Of a DNA stretch of 64,000 nucleotides, positions 56,089 through 63,462 are shown piece by piece. The position numbers and the translations under genes were made by a program. The DNA comes from Chitinophaga chungangae (GTDB taxonomy: Bacteria > Bacteroidota > Bacteroidia > Chitinophagales > Chitinophagaceae): contig NZ_JAGHKP010000002.1 in assembly GCF_017742215.1 (NCBI RefSeq), positions 592,737 through 656,736 on the forward strand, written 5' to 3'. The number at the start of each line of letters is the position of its first letter. The stretch's first letter is position 1. The notes below the pieces were generated by a model that was not told the DNA's origin, did no database searches, and saw nothing but the letters and a program-made list of their open reading frames with translations.

Positions 56089-56778
56089 TTATACGTGAAA
56101 TTGTTCCTTGATATTTTCCGTTACCACCTTACCGTCGAACAGGTTTACGATGCGATGCGCGAAACCGGCGTCGTAGGGCGAGTGCGTTACCATGATGAGC
56201 GTGGTGCCGGCGTCGTTAAGCTCCTGGAGCAGTTTCATCACTTCTTCGCCGTTGGTGGAATCGAGGTTACCGGTGGGTTCGTCCGCCAGTATCAGCTTGG
56301 GTTTGGCAACTACGGCACGGGCGATGGCCACGCGTTGTTGCTGGCCGCCGGAAAGCTGCTGCGGGAAGTGGTTGCGGCGGTGCATGATGTTCATGCGTTC
56401 CAGCACTTCTTCCACTCTTTTTTTGCGGTCTGCCGCGGGTACTTTGAGATACAGCAGGGGCAGCTCCACGTTTTCGAAAACCGTCAGCTCGTCGATGAGG
56501 TTAAAGCTCTGGAATACGAAGCCGATGGCGCCTTTGCGCAGCTGCGCGCGCTGGCGTTCGCTCATGCGGGCCACTTCCTTGTCCCAGAAATGATATTCGC
56601 CGTGCGAAGGATTGTCCAGCAGGCCGAGAATGTTCAGCAGCGTGGATTTCCCGCAGCCGGAAGGCCCCATGATGGCCACGAACTCACCATCCTGCACGTC
56701 CATATTGATGCCGTTGAGAGCGGTTGTTTCTACTTCTTCCGTAGTAAAGAGCTTTTGTAAATTGACTGTTCTGATCAT
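56089..56778 (-). CDS. ABC transporter ATP-binding protein, canonical LolD/MacB type
   Basis: 229 residues with every ABC motif in standard form: Walker [11 protein letters not shown]-loop [14 protein letters not shown], signature [14 protein letters not shown], Walker [10 protein letters not shown] with D-loop NLDS, and switch His in VTHSP. It should power the FtsX-type permeases, which use ATP on the inside to move the periplasmic domains. It lies between the first membrane fusion protein (35 bp) and the first permease (11 bp). Confidence 0.95.
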   Translation of the reverse strand: MIRTVNLQKLFTTEEVETTALNGINMDVQDGEFVAIMGPSGCGKSTLLNILGLLDNPSHGEYHFWDKEVARMSERQRAQLRKGAIGFVFQSFNLIDELTVFENVELPLLYLKVPAADRKKRVEEVLERMNIMHRRNHFPQQLSGGQQQRVAIARAVVAKPKLILADEPTGNLDSTNGEEVMKLLQELNDAGTTLIMVTHSPYDAGFAHRIVNLFDGKVVTENIKEQFHV

Positions 56779-56813
56779 GGTAATAATTTGTTTGTGATTG
56801 GATGGTGAGCGGG

Positions 56814-58061
56814 TTAAAATTCCAGTACTTCTTTTTCCCCGAAGTTCTCATAAGAGGAAGTAATTACCTGGTCGCCTTCGTTGAGGCCTTCCAGTACTTC
56901 AAAATATACAGGGTTTTTCCGGCCCAGGGATATTTTGCGTTTAATGGCGCGTTTGCCGCCTTTTTCAACAACATACACCCAGTTGCCGCCGGTATCCGAG
57001 AAGAACCCGCCTGCAGGCAAAAGTAAGGCTTCGGAAGATTTTCCAAGCTCAAGGCGGACAGGAGAGGATTGCCCGCGGCGGATGCCTTCGGGGGCGGCTT
57101 TTACAAAATTCATATCTACTTCGAAACGGCCGTTCTTTACCTCGGGATACACTTTCGTGATCTCCATTTCGTTGGCTTTGCCGTTGAATTCGAAGCTGGC
57201 TTTCAAACCGGCGAACACGCGGGAAATATAATGCTCGTCTACTTCGGCGCGCATCTTAAATCCGTCCAGGTCGTCGATCTGCCCGATGTTTTCACCGGCC
57301 TGTATGCTGGTGCCCACTTCCACGTTGATGGAAGAAAGCTGCCCGTCTACCGGCGCGCGCACCACCAGGTTGGCCAGGTTGTCTTTCATCAGCGAAAGAT
57401 TACGCTGTGTGCGGGCGATGGTGCCTTCCAGTTGCACGATCTGCGTCTGCGCATTGTCCAGCTGGTATTCCTGGCTTTTTATTTCGATCTCTCGCTGGCG
57501 CGTGAGGCGTTCGTACTCGCGTTTGGTTTTGAGGTACTCCTGCTCGGCCACCACTTTGTCTTTCCAGAGTTTATTGTTCCTTTCGTAGAGGTCTTTGGCC
57601 TGGTCTACCTGGTAATCGAGGTCGCTGAGCGTTTTTTCCAGGGCGAAACGGTCCTGCTTCAGGCGCAGACGAGTATTCTGCAGTTCGTTGATGAGGCGGT
57701 ACATTTCCGTTTCACGGTTCACGAAGTCCATCATCAGCCGCTGGTTTTCAAGCGCCAGGATGGAATCGCCCCTTTTTACCATGCTGCCGCCTTCCAGGAA
57801 TTTACGGGCCACGTACCCGCCTTCAATGGCGTCGAGACGGATGGTTTTGAGGGGATGCACCACCGCGGTTACGGCGATATATTCGTCGAAAGAGCCTTTG
57901 GTAACGGGGGAAATCGTGATCTTGTCCTTTTCCACGTTCAGTTTGCTCCTTTTGTCAGCGAAAACAAAGCTCCACAGCACGAGCAGCACCAGGGCGCCGC
58001 CGCCTCCGAACAGGAATATCCTTTGTTTGTTCCAGAATTTCTTTTTGAGTTGTCTGTCCAT
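56814..58061 (-). CDS. Membrane fusion protein, HlyD type (first gene of the operon)
   Basis: 415 residues: a basic start (MDRQLKKKFWNKQRIF), one anchor helix (about 17-33), a lipoyl half (VARKFLEGGSMVKRGDSILA) and a long coiled-coil hairpin (about 105-220) rich in Glu, Lys and Arg. The second lipoyl half (LVVRAPVDGQLSSINVEVGT) and beta-barrel follow. It is of a different subtype from the fusion protein at the end of the operon. I start at the ATG at 58061; a longer frame to 58112 would run through the promoter-like sequence. Being first, it is nearest the sigma-54-like promoter. Confidence 0.92.
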   Translation of the reverse strand: MDRQLKKKFWNKQRIFLFGGGGALVLLVLWSFVFADKRSKLNVEKDKITISPVTKGSFDEYIAVTAVVHPLKTIRLDAIEGGYVARKFLEGGSMVKRGDSILALENQRLMMDFVNRETEMYRLINELQNTRLRLKQDRFALEKTLSDLDYQVDQAKDLYERNNKLWKDKVVAEQEYLKTKREYERLTRQREIEIKSQEYQLDNAQTQIVQLEGTIARTQRNLSLMKDNLANLVVRAPVDGQLSSINVEVGTSIQAGENIGQIDDLDGFKMRAEVDEHYISRVFAGLKASFEFNGKANEMEITKVYPEVKNGRFEVDMNFVKAAPEGIRRGQSSPVRLELGKSSEALLLPAGGFFSDTGGNWVYVVEKGGKRAIKRKISLGRKNPVYFEVLEGLNEGDQVITSSYENFGEKEVLEF

Positions 58062-58086
58062 GTTAGTAATTGCTGCCCCCCGTAAG

Positions 58087-58102
58087 TCAATCCATGTGCC
58101 AA
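58087..58102 (-). promoter_or_regulatory. Sigma-54-like promoter of the multi-permease operon
   Basis: Minus strand TTGGCAC-ATGGA-TTGA fits the -24/-12 consensus TGGCAC-N5-TTGC at every fixed base except the last (A for C). The -24 GG is at 58100-58099. The expected start site is near 58075, about 14 bp before the ATG at 58061. A second TTGGCAC lies exactly 10 bp upstream (58112-58106) but lacks a correctly spaced -12 element. A sigma-54-type activator is encoded next door. Confidence 0.5.
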
Positions 58103-58153
58103 GCCGTGCCAAATCGCGAAAAGCCCTACCATGGCGGATAAGAGCCTATGAGA

Positions 58154-58202
58154 CCTGTCCGCCCCTGTTCCAAAGCGGACAGGCAGTGTCCGAATCCGGA
58201 CA
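58154..58202. promoter_or_regulatory. Paired palindromes, candidate enhancer sites for the response regulator
   Basis: CCTGTCCGC (58154-58162) and its exact inverse GCGGACAGG (58175-58183) form one palindrome. TGTCCG-AATC-CGGACA (58187-58202) forms the next. All four half-sites share TGTCCG/CGGACA, and their centres are about 20, 11 and 10 bp apart, close to whole helical turns. They lie 55-100 bp upstream of the sigma-54-like element, the usual distance for activator binding. Confidence 0.6.
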
Positions 58203-58326
58203 TCCGGGCGCGGCGCGGGCTGCCCCGGAAAAATCCTTTACAGGCAATAAAATCTTTGTTTAATATTGTCCCCGGGCCGTTTAGGGAATTTTCCCCGCCC
58301 GTTTTAACCTGCTTCCGGCACCGGCC

Positions 58327-58340
58327 GGAATATGTTTTGC
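58327..58340 (+). promoter_or_regulatory. Weak sigma-54-like match before the response regulator gene
   Basis: CCGGAATATGTTTTGCA has GG (58327-58328) and GC (58339-58340) at the required 10-bp spacing and a good TTTTGC -12 element, but a poor -24 element. It would place a start site near 58352, about 55 bp before the ATG. It suggests possible autoregulation only. Confidence 0.25.
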
Positions 58341-58407
58341 AGTGTGCCATTTGCAAAACATTGGATTTACAACAGTTTCGCTAACCAGGCATTAATTTTT
58401 TACTCAT

Positions 58408-59754
58408 ATGAGCACCCAGCAAGGAAAAATCCTGATCGTAGACGATGATGTAGATGTATTACGCGCGGCGCGGCTGCTGCTGAAGCGTCATTTCGCACAG
58501 GTGGACTTCGAAAAGAACCCGCAAAAGATCCCTTATCTCGTCAGCAATTTCGAATATGACGTGATCCTCCTGGATATGAACTTCACCCGCGACCTCAGCA
58601 GCGGAAAAGAAGGTTTCGAATGGCTGGACCGCATTCTCGATATCAATCCCAAAGCCACGGTGGTATTGTTTACCGCTTATGGCGACGTGGAAATGGCCGT
58701 TCGCGCCATCAAGGCCGGGGCGGTGGATTTTGTGCTGAAACCCTGGGAAAACGACAAACTGCTCGCCACCCTGCAAACCGCCGTGCAAACGCACCAGTCC
58801 AAACAGGAGAAAAAAGCGGGCGGCGCTACTTTGCATACAGACAATGTGCTCATCGGCGACAGCCCGGCCATGCAGGAAGTAATGGAAACCGTTTCGCGCG
58901 TGGCGGGAACGGACGCGAATATTCTCATACTCGGCGAAAACGGCACCGGCAAAGATCTGCTGGCCCGGCATATCCATTCTCTCAGCCTGCGCCGCGATAA
59001 ATCTTTCGTGAGCGTAGACCTCGGCGCGCTCAGCGAAACCCTGTTCGAAAGCGAGCTGTTCGGTCACGTCAAAGGCGCCTTCACCGATGCGCGCGACGAC
59101 CGCGCCGGCCGCTTCGAAGAAGCCAACGGCGGCTCCATTTTCCTGGACGAGATCGGCAACATCTCCATTCCTTTCCAGGCCAAACTGCTCACCGTGCTGC
59201 AAAACAGGGCCGTTACCCGCGTGGGCTCCAACAAAGCCCAGAATGTGGACGTACGGCTGATCTGCGCCACCAACCGCAACATCGGGCAAATGGCCGTGCA
59301 GCAGCTGTTCCGGCAAGACCTGCTGTACCGCGTGAACACCATCGAGATACACCTGCCCCCGCTGCGCGACCGGAGAGAAGATATCGTGCCGCTGGCCGAA
59401 TATTTCCTCGGGCTGTACCGAAAAAAATACAACCGGCCCGTGGCGTTCCTGCATGAGACGCTGATCACCCAGCTGGAAAAGTACGACTGGCCGGGCAACA
59501 TCCGCGAGCTGCAGCACGCGATCGAAAGAGCGGTGATACTTTGTCAGGGGAAAACGCTGATGCCCAAAGACGTATTTGTAAAAACGAACGCCGCCGCCGA
59601 ATCGCTCGACACAGGGTTCAACCTCGAGGAAATGGAACGCAACATGATCAGCCAAGCTTTGAAAAAATGCAATGGCAATATCACAGACGCCGCCAAGGAA
59701 CTGGGTTTGAGCCGTGCGGCCCTGTACAGGCGCATGGAAAAATATAATCTCTGA
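58408..59754 (+). CDS. Sigma-54-dependent response regulator (NtrC family)
   Basis: 448 residues in three domains. The receiver domain (about 6-125) has the acidic pocket VDDD near 11-14, the phospho-acceptor Asp56 in LLDMNF and Lys in LKPWEND. The AAA+ domain (about 148-370) has Walker A GENGTGKD, Walker B GGSIFLDEIGN, and the sigma-54 contact loop as GAFTDA rather than GAFTGA, a common variant. The C-terminal Fis-type helix-turn-helix (ITDAAKELGLSRAALYRRME) is intact. Its stop codon overlaps the kinase start (TGATG), so the two are made together. It probably activates the divergent transporter operon. Confidence 0.95.
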   Translation: MSTQQGKILIVDDDVDVLRAARLLLKRHFAQVDFEKNPQKIPYLVSNFEYDVILLDMNFTRDLSSGKEGFEWLDRILDINPKATVVLFTAYGDVEMAVRAIKAGAVDFVLKPWENDKLLATLQTAVQTHQSKQEKKAGGATLHTDNVLIGDSPAMQEVMETVSRVAGTDANILILGENGTGKDLLARHIHSLSLRRDKSFVSVDLGALSETLFESELFGHVKGAFTDARDDRAGRFEEANGGSIFLDEIGNISIPFQAKLLTVLQNRAVTRVGSNKAQNVDVRLICATNRNIGQMAVQQLFRQDLLYRVNTIEIHLPPLRDRREDIVPLAEYFLGLYRKKYNRPVAFLHETLITQLEKYDWPGNIRELQHAIERAVILCQGKTLMPKDVFVKTNAAAESLDTGFNLEEMERNMISQALKKCNGNITDAAKELGLSRAALYRRMEKYNL

Positions 59755-61088
59755 TGAACCGGTTTAGCCTTAATATCCTCCTGCGTATCATCGTGCTGAT
59801 CGTTACGATCATGACCGGCTGCTGGCTGTGGTGGAACGGTTACCCGCTGGTAGTGCTGCTGCTGGTGCCCTTGCTGGTCGCGGAGATCATGAACCTGTAC
59901 CATTATCTCAACCGCGTGAACCGCAAGCTCACGCTGTTTCTCGAAGCGATCCGCTACGAGGACTTTTCCATCCGTTTCAGTGCGGATAACAAACTGGGAA
60001 AAAGTTTCAGCGCGCTCAACCACCAGTTCAACGAAGTGCTCGAAGCCTTCCGACAAACCCGCGCGGAAAGAGAAGCCAATCTCAAATACATCGACACCAT
60101 CATCCAGCACATCAGCATCGGCGTGCTGTCTTTTGATTCGGACGGGAAGATCGAGCTGATCAATCCCGCGGCCTTCCGGCTCATGGGCATTTACCGTCTC
60201 CGGTATCTCGACGAGCTGAAGAACCCGCATCCCGACCTGGCGGAGCTGCTGCTGCAATTGCCCGCCGGGCATAAATCGCTGTACGCCACGCAAAACGGGC
60301 AGCAGCTGTCTATTCACGCCGCCACCGTACGTTTGCAGGGAAGGCTGGTGAAACTTATTTCGCTGCAGAACATTCATGCGGAGCTGCAGCAGAAAGAGCT
60401 GGAGGCCTGGCAGAACCTCACCAAGATATTGCGGCACGAGATCATGAACTCCGTAACGCCCATCGTAAGCCTCATCGGCACGATGCAGGAGATCGTGCAG
60501 CACGACATCCATCCCGTGGAAGGCCAGGTGGAAGCCGTGGAAGACCTGAAAGAAGCGCTGGAAACCATTGAAAGCCGGAGCAAAGGCATCATGAACTTCG
60601 TGAACGCCTACCGCGACTATACCACGCTGCCCAAGCCGCAGTTCACCACCATCAACCTCAAACAGCTCATCCAGTCCGTGAGCAGCCTGCTGCTCGCCGA
60701 TATGAAAGCCGCCGGCATCACGTACCGGGCGCAGGTTTCGCCGGAAAACATCGAGATACACGCGGACGAAACGCAGCTGCAGATGGTGCTTATCAATCTC
60801 GTCAAAAACGCGATGGACGCGCTCGAACATACAGACAAACCCTTCATTCACGTAAAAGGCTCGCTGGGCAACGCCAACCAGATCGTTATCGAAATATCGG
60901 ACAACGGGCCGGGCATCGAAACGGAAGCGATGGAGAAGATCTTCATTCCATTCTTCACCACGAAAAAGAAAGGCTCCGGCATCGGGCTGAGCCTTTCGCA
61001 GCAGATCATACAGTCGCATGGCGGCCAATTAAAAGTTGTGAGCCCACCCGAAAAGGGTACAACTTTTTATGTATTGCTCAACAATTAA
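59754..61088 (+). CDS. Sensor histidine kinase with two short-linked membrane helices
   Basis: 444 residues. Two N-terminal helices (about 8-26 and 31-47) are joined by only a few residues (WWNGYP), so there is almost no periplasmic sensor. A linker, a PAS-like domain (about 110-210, IIQHISIGVLSFDSDGKIEL) and the kinase core follow. The phospho-acceptor His228 lies in LRHEIMNS, the N box in LINLVKNAMDAL, and the G boxes in ISDNGPGIE and GSGIGLSLSQQ. It overlaps the regulator gene by one base and is its obvious partner. Confidence 0.94.
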   Translation: MNRFSLNILLRIIVLIVTIMTGCWLWWNGYPLVVLLLVPLLVAEIMNLYHYLNRVNRKLTLFLEAIRYEDFSIRFSADNKLGKSFSALNHQFNEVLEAFRQTRAEREANLKYIDTIIQHISIGVLSFDSDGKIELINPAAFRLMGIYRLRYLDELKNPHPDLAELLLQLPAGHKSLYATQNGQQLSIHAATVRLQGRLVKLISLQNIHAELQQKELEAWQNLTKILRHEIMNSVTPIVSLIGTMQEIVQHDIHPVEGQVEAVEDLKEALETIESRSKGIMNFVNAYRDYTTLPKPQFTTINLKQLIQSVSSLLLADMKAAGITYRAQVSPENIEIHADETQLQMVLINLVKNAMDALEHTDKPFIHVKGSLGNANQIVIEISDNGPGIETEAMEKIFIPFFTTKKKGSGIGLSLSQQIIQSHGGQLKVVSPPEKGTTFYVLLNN

Positions 61089-61124
61089 AAACGGCGTAAG
61101 TTGGCTGCACAATTCCACAAGCGT

Positions 61125-61808
61125 ATGCAACCAAAACACTGGGGAGGGCTATACCTTCTCATTCTGCTGGCTGATTTGTGTGTGATAGCGTTCGATATTC
61201 CCTATGCCCGGTTCGCCACGAAACCACTGATCATGATCCTGCTCGGCTTCTACGGATGGTCGCAGGCAGGCGGGCTGCCGCAGCGCAGCAAAAATTTCAT
61301 TCTTTCCGCCATTATTTTTTCCTGGTCCGGCGACGTGTTCCTGCTTTTCCCGCAGTATTTTGTGGCGGGACTGATCAGTTTCCTGGCCGCGCACCTGCTG
61401 TACACCGGTTTTTTCCTTTCCGTGCGGCCCAAACCCCGGCCCGGTTGGAAAGAAGGCGTGGCGCTGGCGGCTATCGCCGTATATGCTACGAGGTTAGTAC
61501 AGCTGCTTTCTCCCGGTCTCGGCGATCTGAAACCCGCCGTGATCGTGTATACGGCCGTGATATCGCTGATGTTTCTCAGCGCTGTGCGGGCATTCGGGCT
61601 TAACGCCGGCAAGGCGGGCAGGCTTTGCATCGGCGGGGCTTTGCTGTTCGTATTGTCCGATTCCATGCTGGCGGTGGAAAAATTCCTGGCGGCATTTCCC
61701 GGCGCCAGCCTGCTGGTGATGCTCACGTACGGGCTGGCCCAGTGGATGATCGTGGAAGGAAGCCTGCGGCACCTGAAATCCGCGGAACATCCCCCTCGCA
61801 AAGGTTAA
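61125..61808 (+). CDS. YhhN-family membrane protein (lysoplasmalogenase-like)
   Basis: 227 residues and about seven or eight transmembrane helices. Family features are FATKPLIMILL, then ILSAIIFSWSGDVFLLFP and ALLFVLSDSMLAVEKF, which carry the conserved aspartates. Some YhhN/TMEM86 members hydrolyse the vinyl-ether bond of lysoplasmalogens, but most bacterial ones are untested. I start at the ATG at 61125 (MQPKHWGG); a TTG at 61101 is also open. It is 36 bp after the kinase stop codon and could be in the same transcript. Confidence 0.82.
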   Translation: MQPKHWGGLYLLILLADLCVIAFDIPYARFATKPLIMILLGFYGWSQAGGLPQRSKNFILSAIIFSWSGDVFLLFPQYFVAGLISFLAAHLLYTGFFLSVRPKPRPGWKEGVALAAIAVYATRLVQLLSPGLGDLKPAVIVYTAVISLMFLSAVRAFGLNAGKAGRLCIGGALLFVLSDSMLAVEKFLAAFPGASLLVMLTYGLAQWMIVEGSLRHLKSAEHPPRKG

Positions 61809-61840
61809 ATAACGGTATAATTGCCTAATTTTGATGTTCT

Positions 61841-63439
61841 ATGCATCAAACAGATTTCCTGGTAGTAGGCTCAGGAATTGCAGGGCTCACGTATGCCCTG
61901 AAAGTGGCCGAGCAATGTCCGGATAAAAAGGTAACGATCCTTACCAAAACCCGGGAAGATGAAACCAATACGAAATATGCGCAGGGCGGCGTAGCCGTGG
62001 TGAACGACCTCGAGAACGACAGCTTTGAAAAGCATATCGAAGACACGCTGATCGCCGGCGACGGGCTTTGTAACGAGCAGGTGGTGGAGATCGTGGTGAA
62101 GGAAGGGCCGGACCGTGTAAACGAGCTCATTTCCTGGGGCGCACAGTTCGACAAATCGCCGGACGGCGATTACTCCCTCGGCAAAGAAGGCGGCCATTCC
62201 GAATTTCGCGTGATCCATCATAAGGACGTTACCGGCCGCGAGATAGAGCGCGCGCTGCTGGAAGCCATCCGCCGCAAAAAAAATATCGAGCTGATCACCC
62301 ACTGCTTCGTGGTAGAGCTGATCACCCAGCATCATCTGGGTTTCCTCGTCACCAAATCCACGCAGGACATCGAGTGTTACGGCATCTACGTGCTGAACCT
62401 CAAAACCAACAAGATCGAAAAGATACTGTCGAAGCTCACGCTGCTGGCCACCGGCGGCAACGGCCAGGTATACCGCACCACCACCAACCCCGTGATCGCC
62501 ACGGGCGACGGCGTGGCCATGGTATACCGCGCCAAAGGGAGGATCGAGAATATGGAGTTCATCCAGTTCCACCCCACCGCGCTGTACCAGCCCGGTGAAA
62601 ACCCCTCCTTCCTGATCACCGAGGCCGTACGCGGCGACGGCGGCATTCTCCGCAACATCAACGGGGAAGACTTCATGCACAAATACGACGAGCGCCTCAG
62701 CCTCGCCCCGCGCGACATTGTGGCCCGCGCGATAGACAGTGAAATGAAGATCACCGGTACGGAGCATGTGTACCTCGATTGCCGGCATATGGACATGGAA
62801 AAGTTCGTGCACCATTTCCCGAACATTTACGAAAAATGCAAATCCATCGGTATCGACGTCAGCAAAGACATGATACCCGTGGCGCCGGCGGCGCATTACA
62901 GCTGCGGCGGCATCAAAACCGACGAGCAGGGCCGCACGTCCATCCGCAACCTGTACGCGGCCGGGGAATGCGCCAGCACAGGGCTTCACGGCGCAAACCG
63001 CCTGGCCTCCAACTCCCTGCTCGAAGCCATGGTATTCGCGCACCGCTGTTACCTCGACGCGGTGAAAACGATCGACAGCATCGGCCTGAAAGAAAACGTG
63101 CCGGACTGGAACACGCTGGGCACCAATGCGCCGCGCGAGATGATCCTGATCACGCAGAGCCTCAAGGAGCTGAAACAGATCATGAGCGACTACGTGGGCA
63201 TCGTGCGCACGAACGTGCGCCTGGAGCGCGCCATGCGCCGGCTGGACATACTGCATCTTGAAACGGAAGCCTTGTATAAGGAAACCGCCGTTTCGCCGCA
63301 GCTTTGCGAATTACGCAACCTTATCACCGCGGGATATCTTATCGTGAAAGGCGCCACCTTCCGTAAAGAAAGCAGGGGCCTGCATTACAACACGGATTAT
63401 CCATACAAGAGCGACCTGGTGCAGAACATTATCCTGTAA
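61841..63439 (+). CDS. nadB: L-aspartate oxidase
   Basis: FAD enzyme that oxidises aspartate to iminoaspartate, the first step of de novo NAD synthesis. 532 residues with the FAD loop LVVGSGIAGLTYALKVAE at the N-terminus, TKYAQGGVAVV, the histidine-containing EGGHSEFRVIHHKD, EFIQFHPTALYQPGEN and the capping-domain end AAHYSCGGIKTDEQGRT. The C-terminal helical domain is complete. It lies 32 bp after the YhhN gene and 23 bp before the acyltransferase. NadC is encoded about 43 kb away; nadA is not in the window. Confidence 0.95.
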   Translation: MHQTDFLVVGSGIAGLTYALKVAEQCPDKKVTILTKTREDETNTKYAQGGVAVVNDLENDSFEKHIEDTLIAGDGLCNEQVVEIVVKEGPDRVNELISWGAQFDKSPDGDYSLGKEGGHSEFRVIHHKDVTGREIERALLEAIRRKKNIELITHCFVVELITQHHLGFLVTKSTQDIECYGIYVLNLKTNKIEKILSKLTLLATGGNGQVYRTTTNPVIATGDGVAMVYRAKGRIENMEFIQFHPTALYQPGENPSFLITEAVRGDGGILRNINGEDFMHKYDERLSLAPRDIVARAIDSEMKITGTEHVYLDCRHMDMEKFVHHFPNIYEKCKSIGIDVSKDMIPVAPAAHYSCGGIKTDEQGRTSIRNLYAAGECASTGLHGANRLASNSLLEAMVFAHRCYLDAVKTIDSIGLKENVPDWNTLGTNAPREMILITQSLKELKQIMSDYVGIVRTNVRLERAMRRLDILHLETEALYKETAVSPQLCELRNLITAGYLIVKGATFRKESRGLHYNTDYPYKSDLVQNIIL

Positions 63440-63462
63440 GACCGAAAAAGAGCGAAAGATCC

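Larger units (their letters stand above)
58062..58407. other. Divergent regulatory region between the transporter operon and its two-component system
   Basis: 346 bp without a gene. It contains the sigma-54-like promoter at 58087-58102 (minus), two palindromes at 58154-58202, a weaker sigma-54-like match at 58327-58340 (plus), and GC-rich sequence between that I cannot assign. Confidence 0.7.

Noticed and set aside
58096..58112. The upstream TTGGCAC copy as a second sigma-54 promoter
   Set aside because: The distance from its GG to the next GC is one base too short, and sigma-54 promoters tolerate no change in this spacing.
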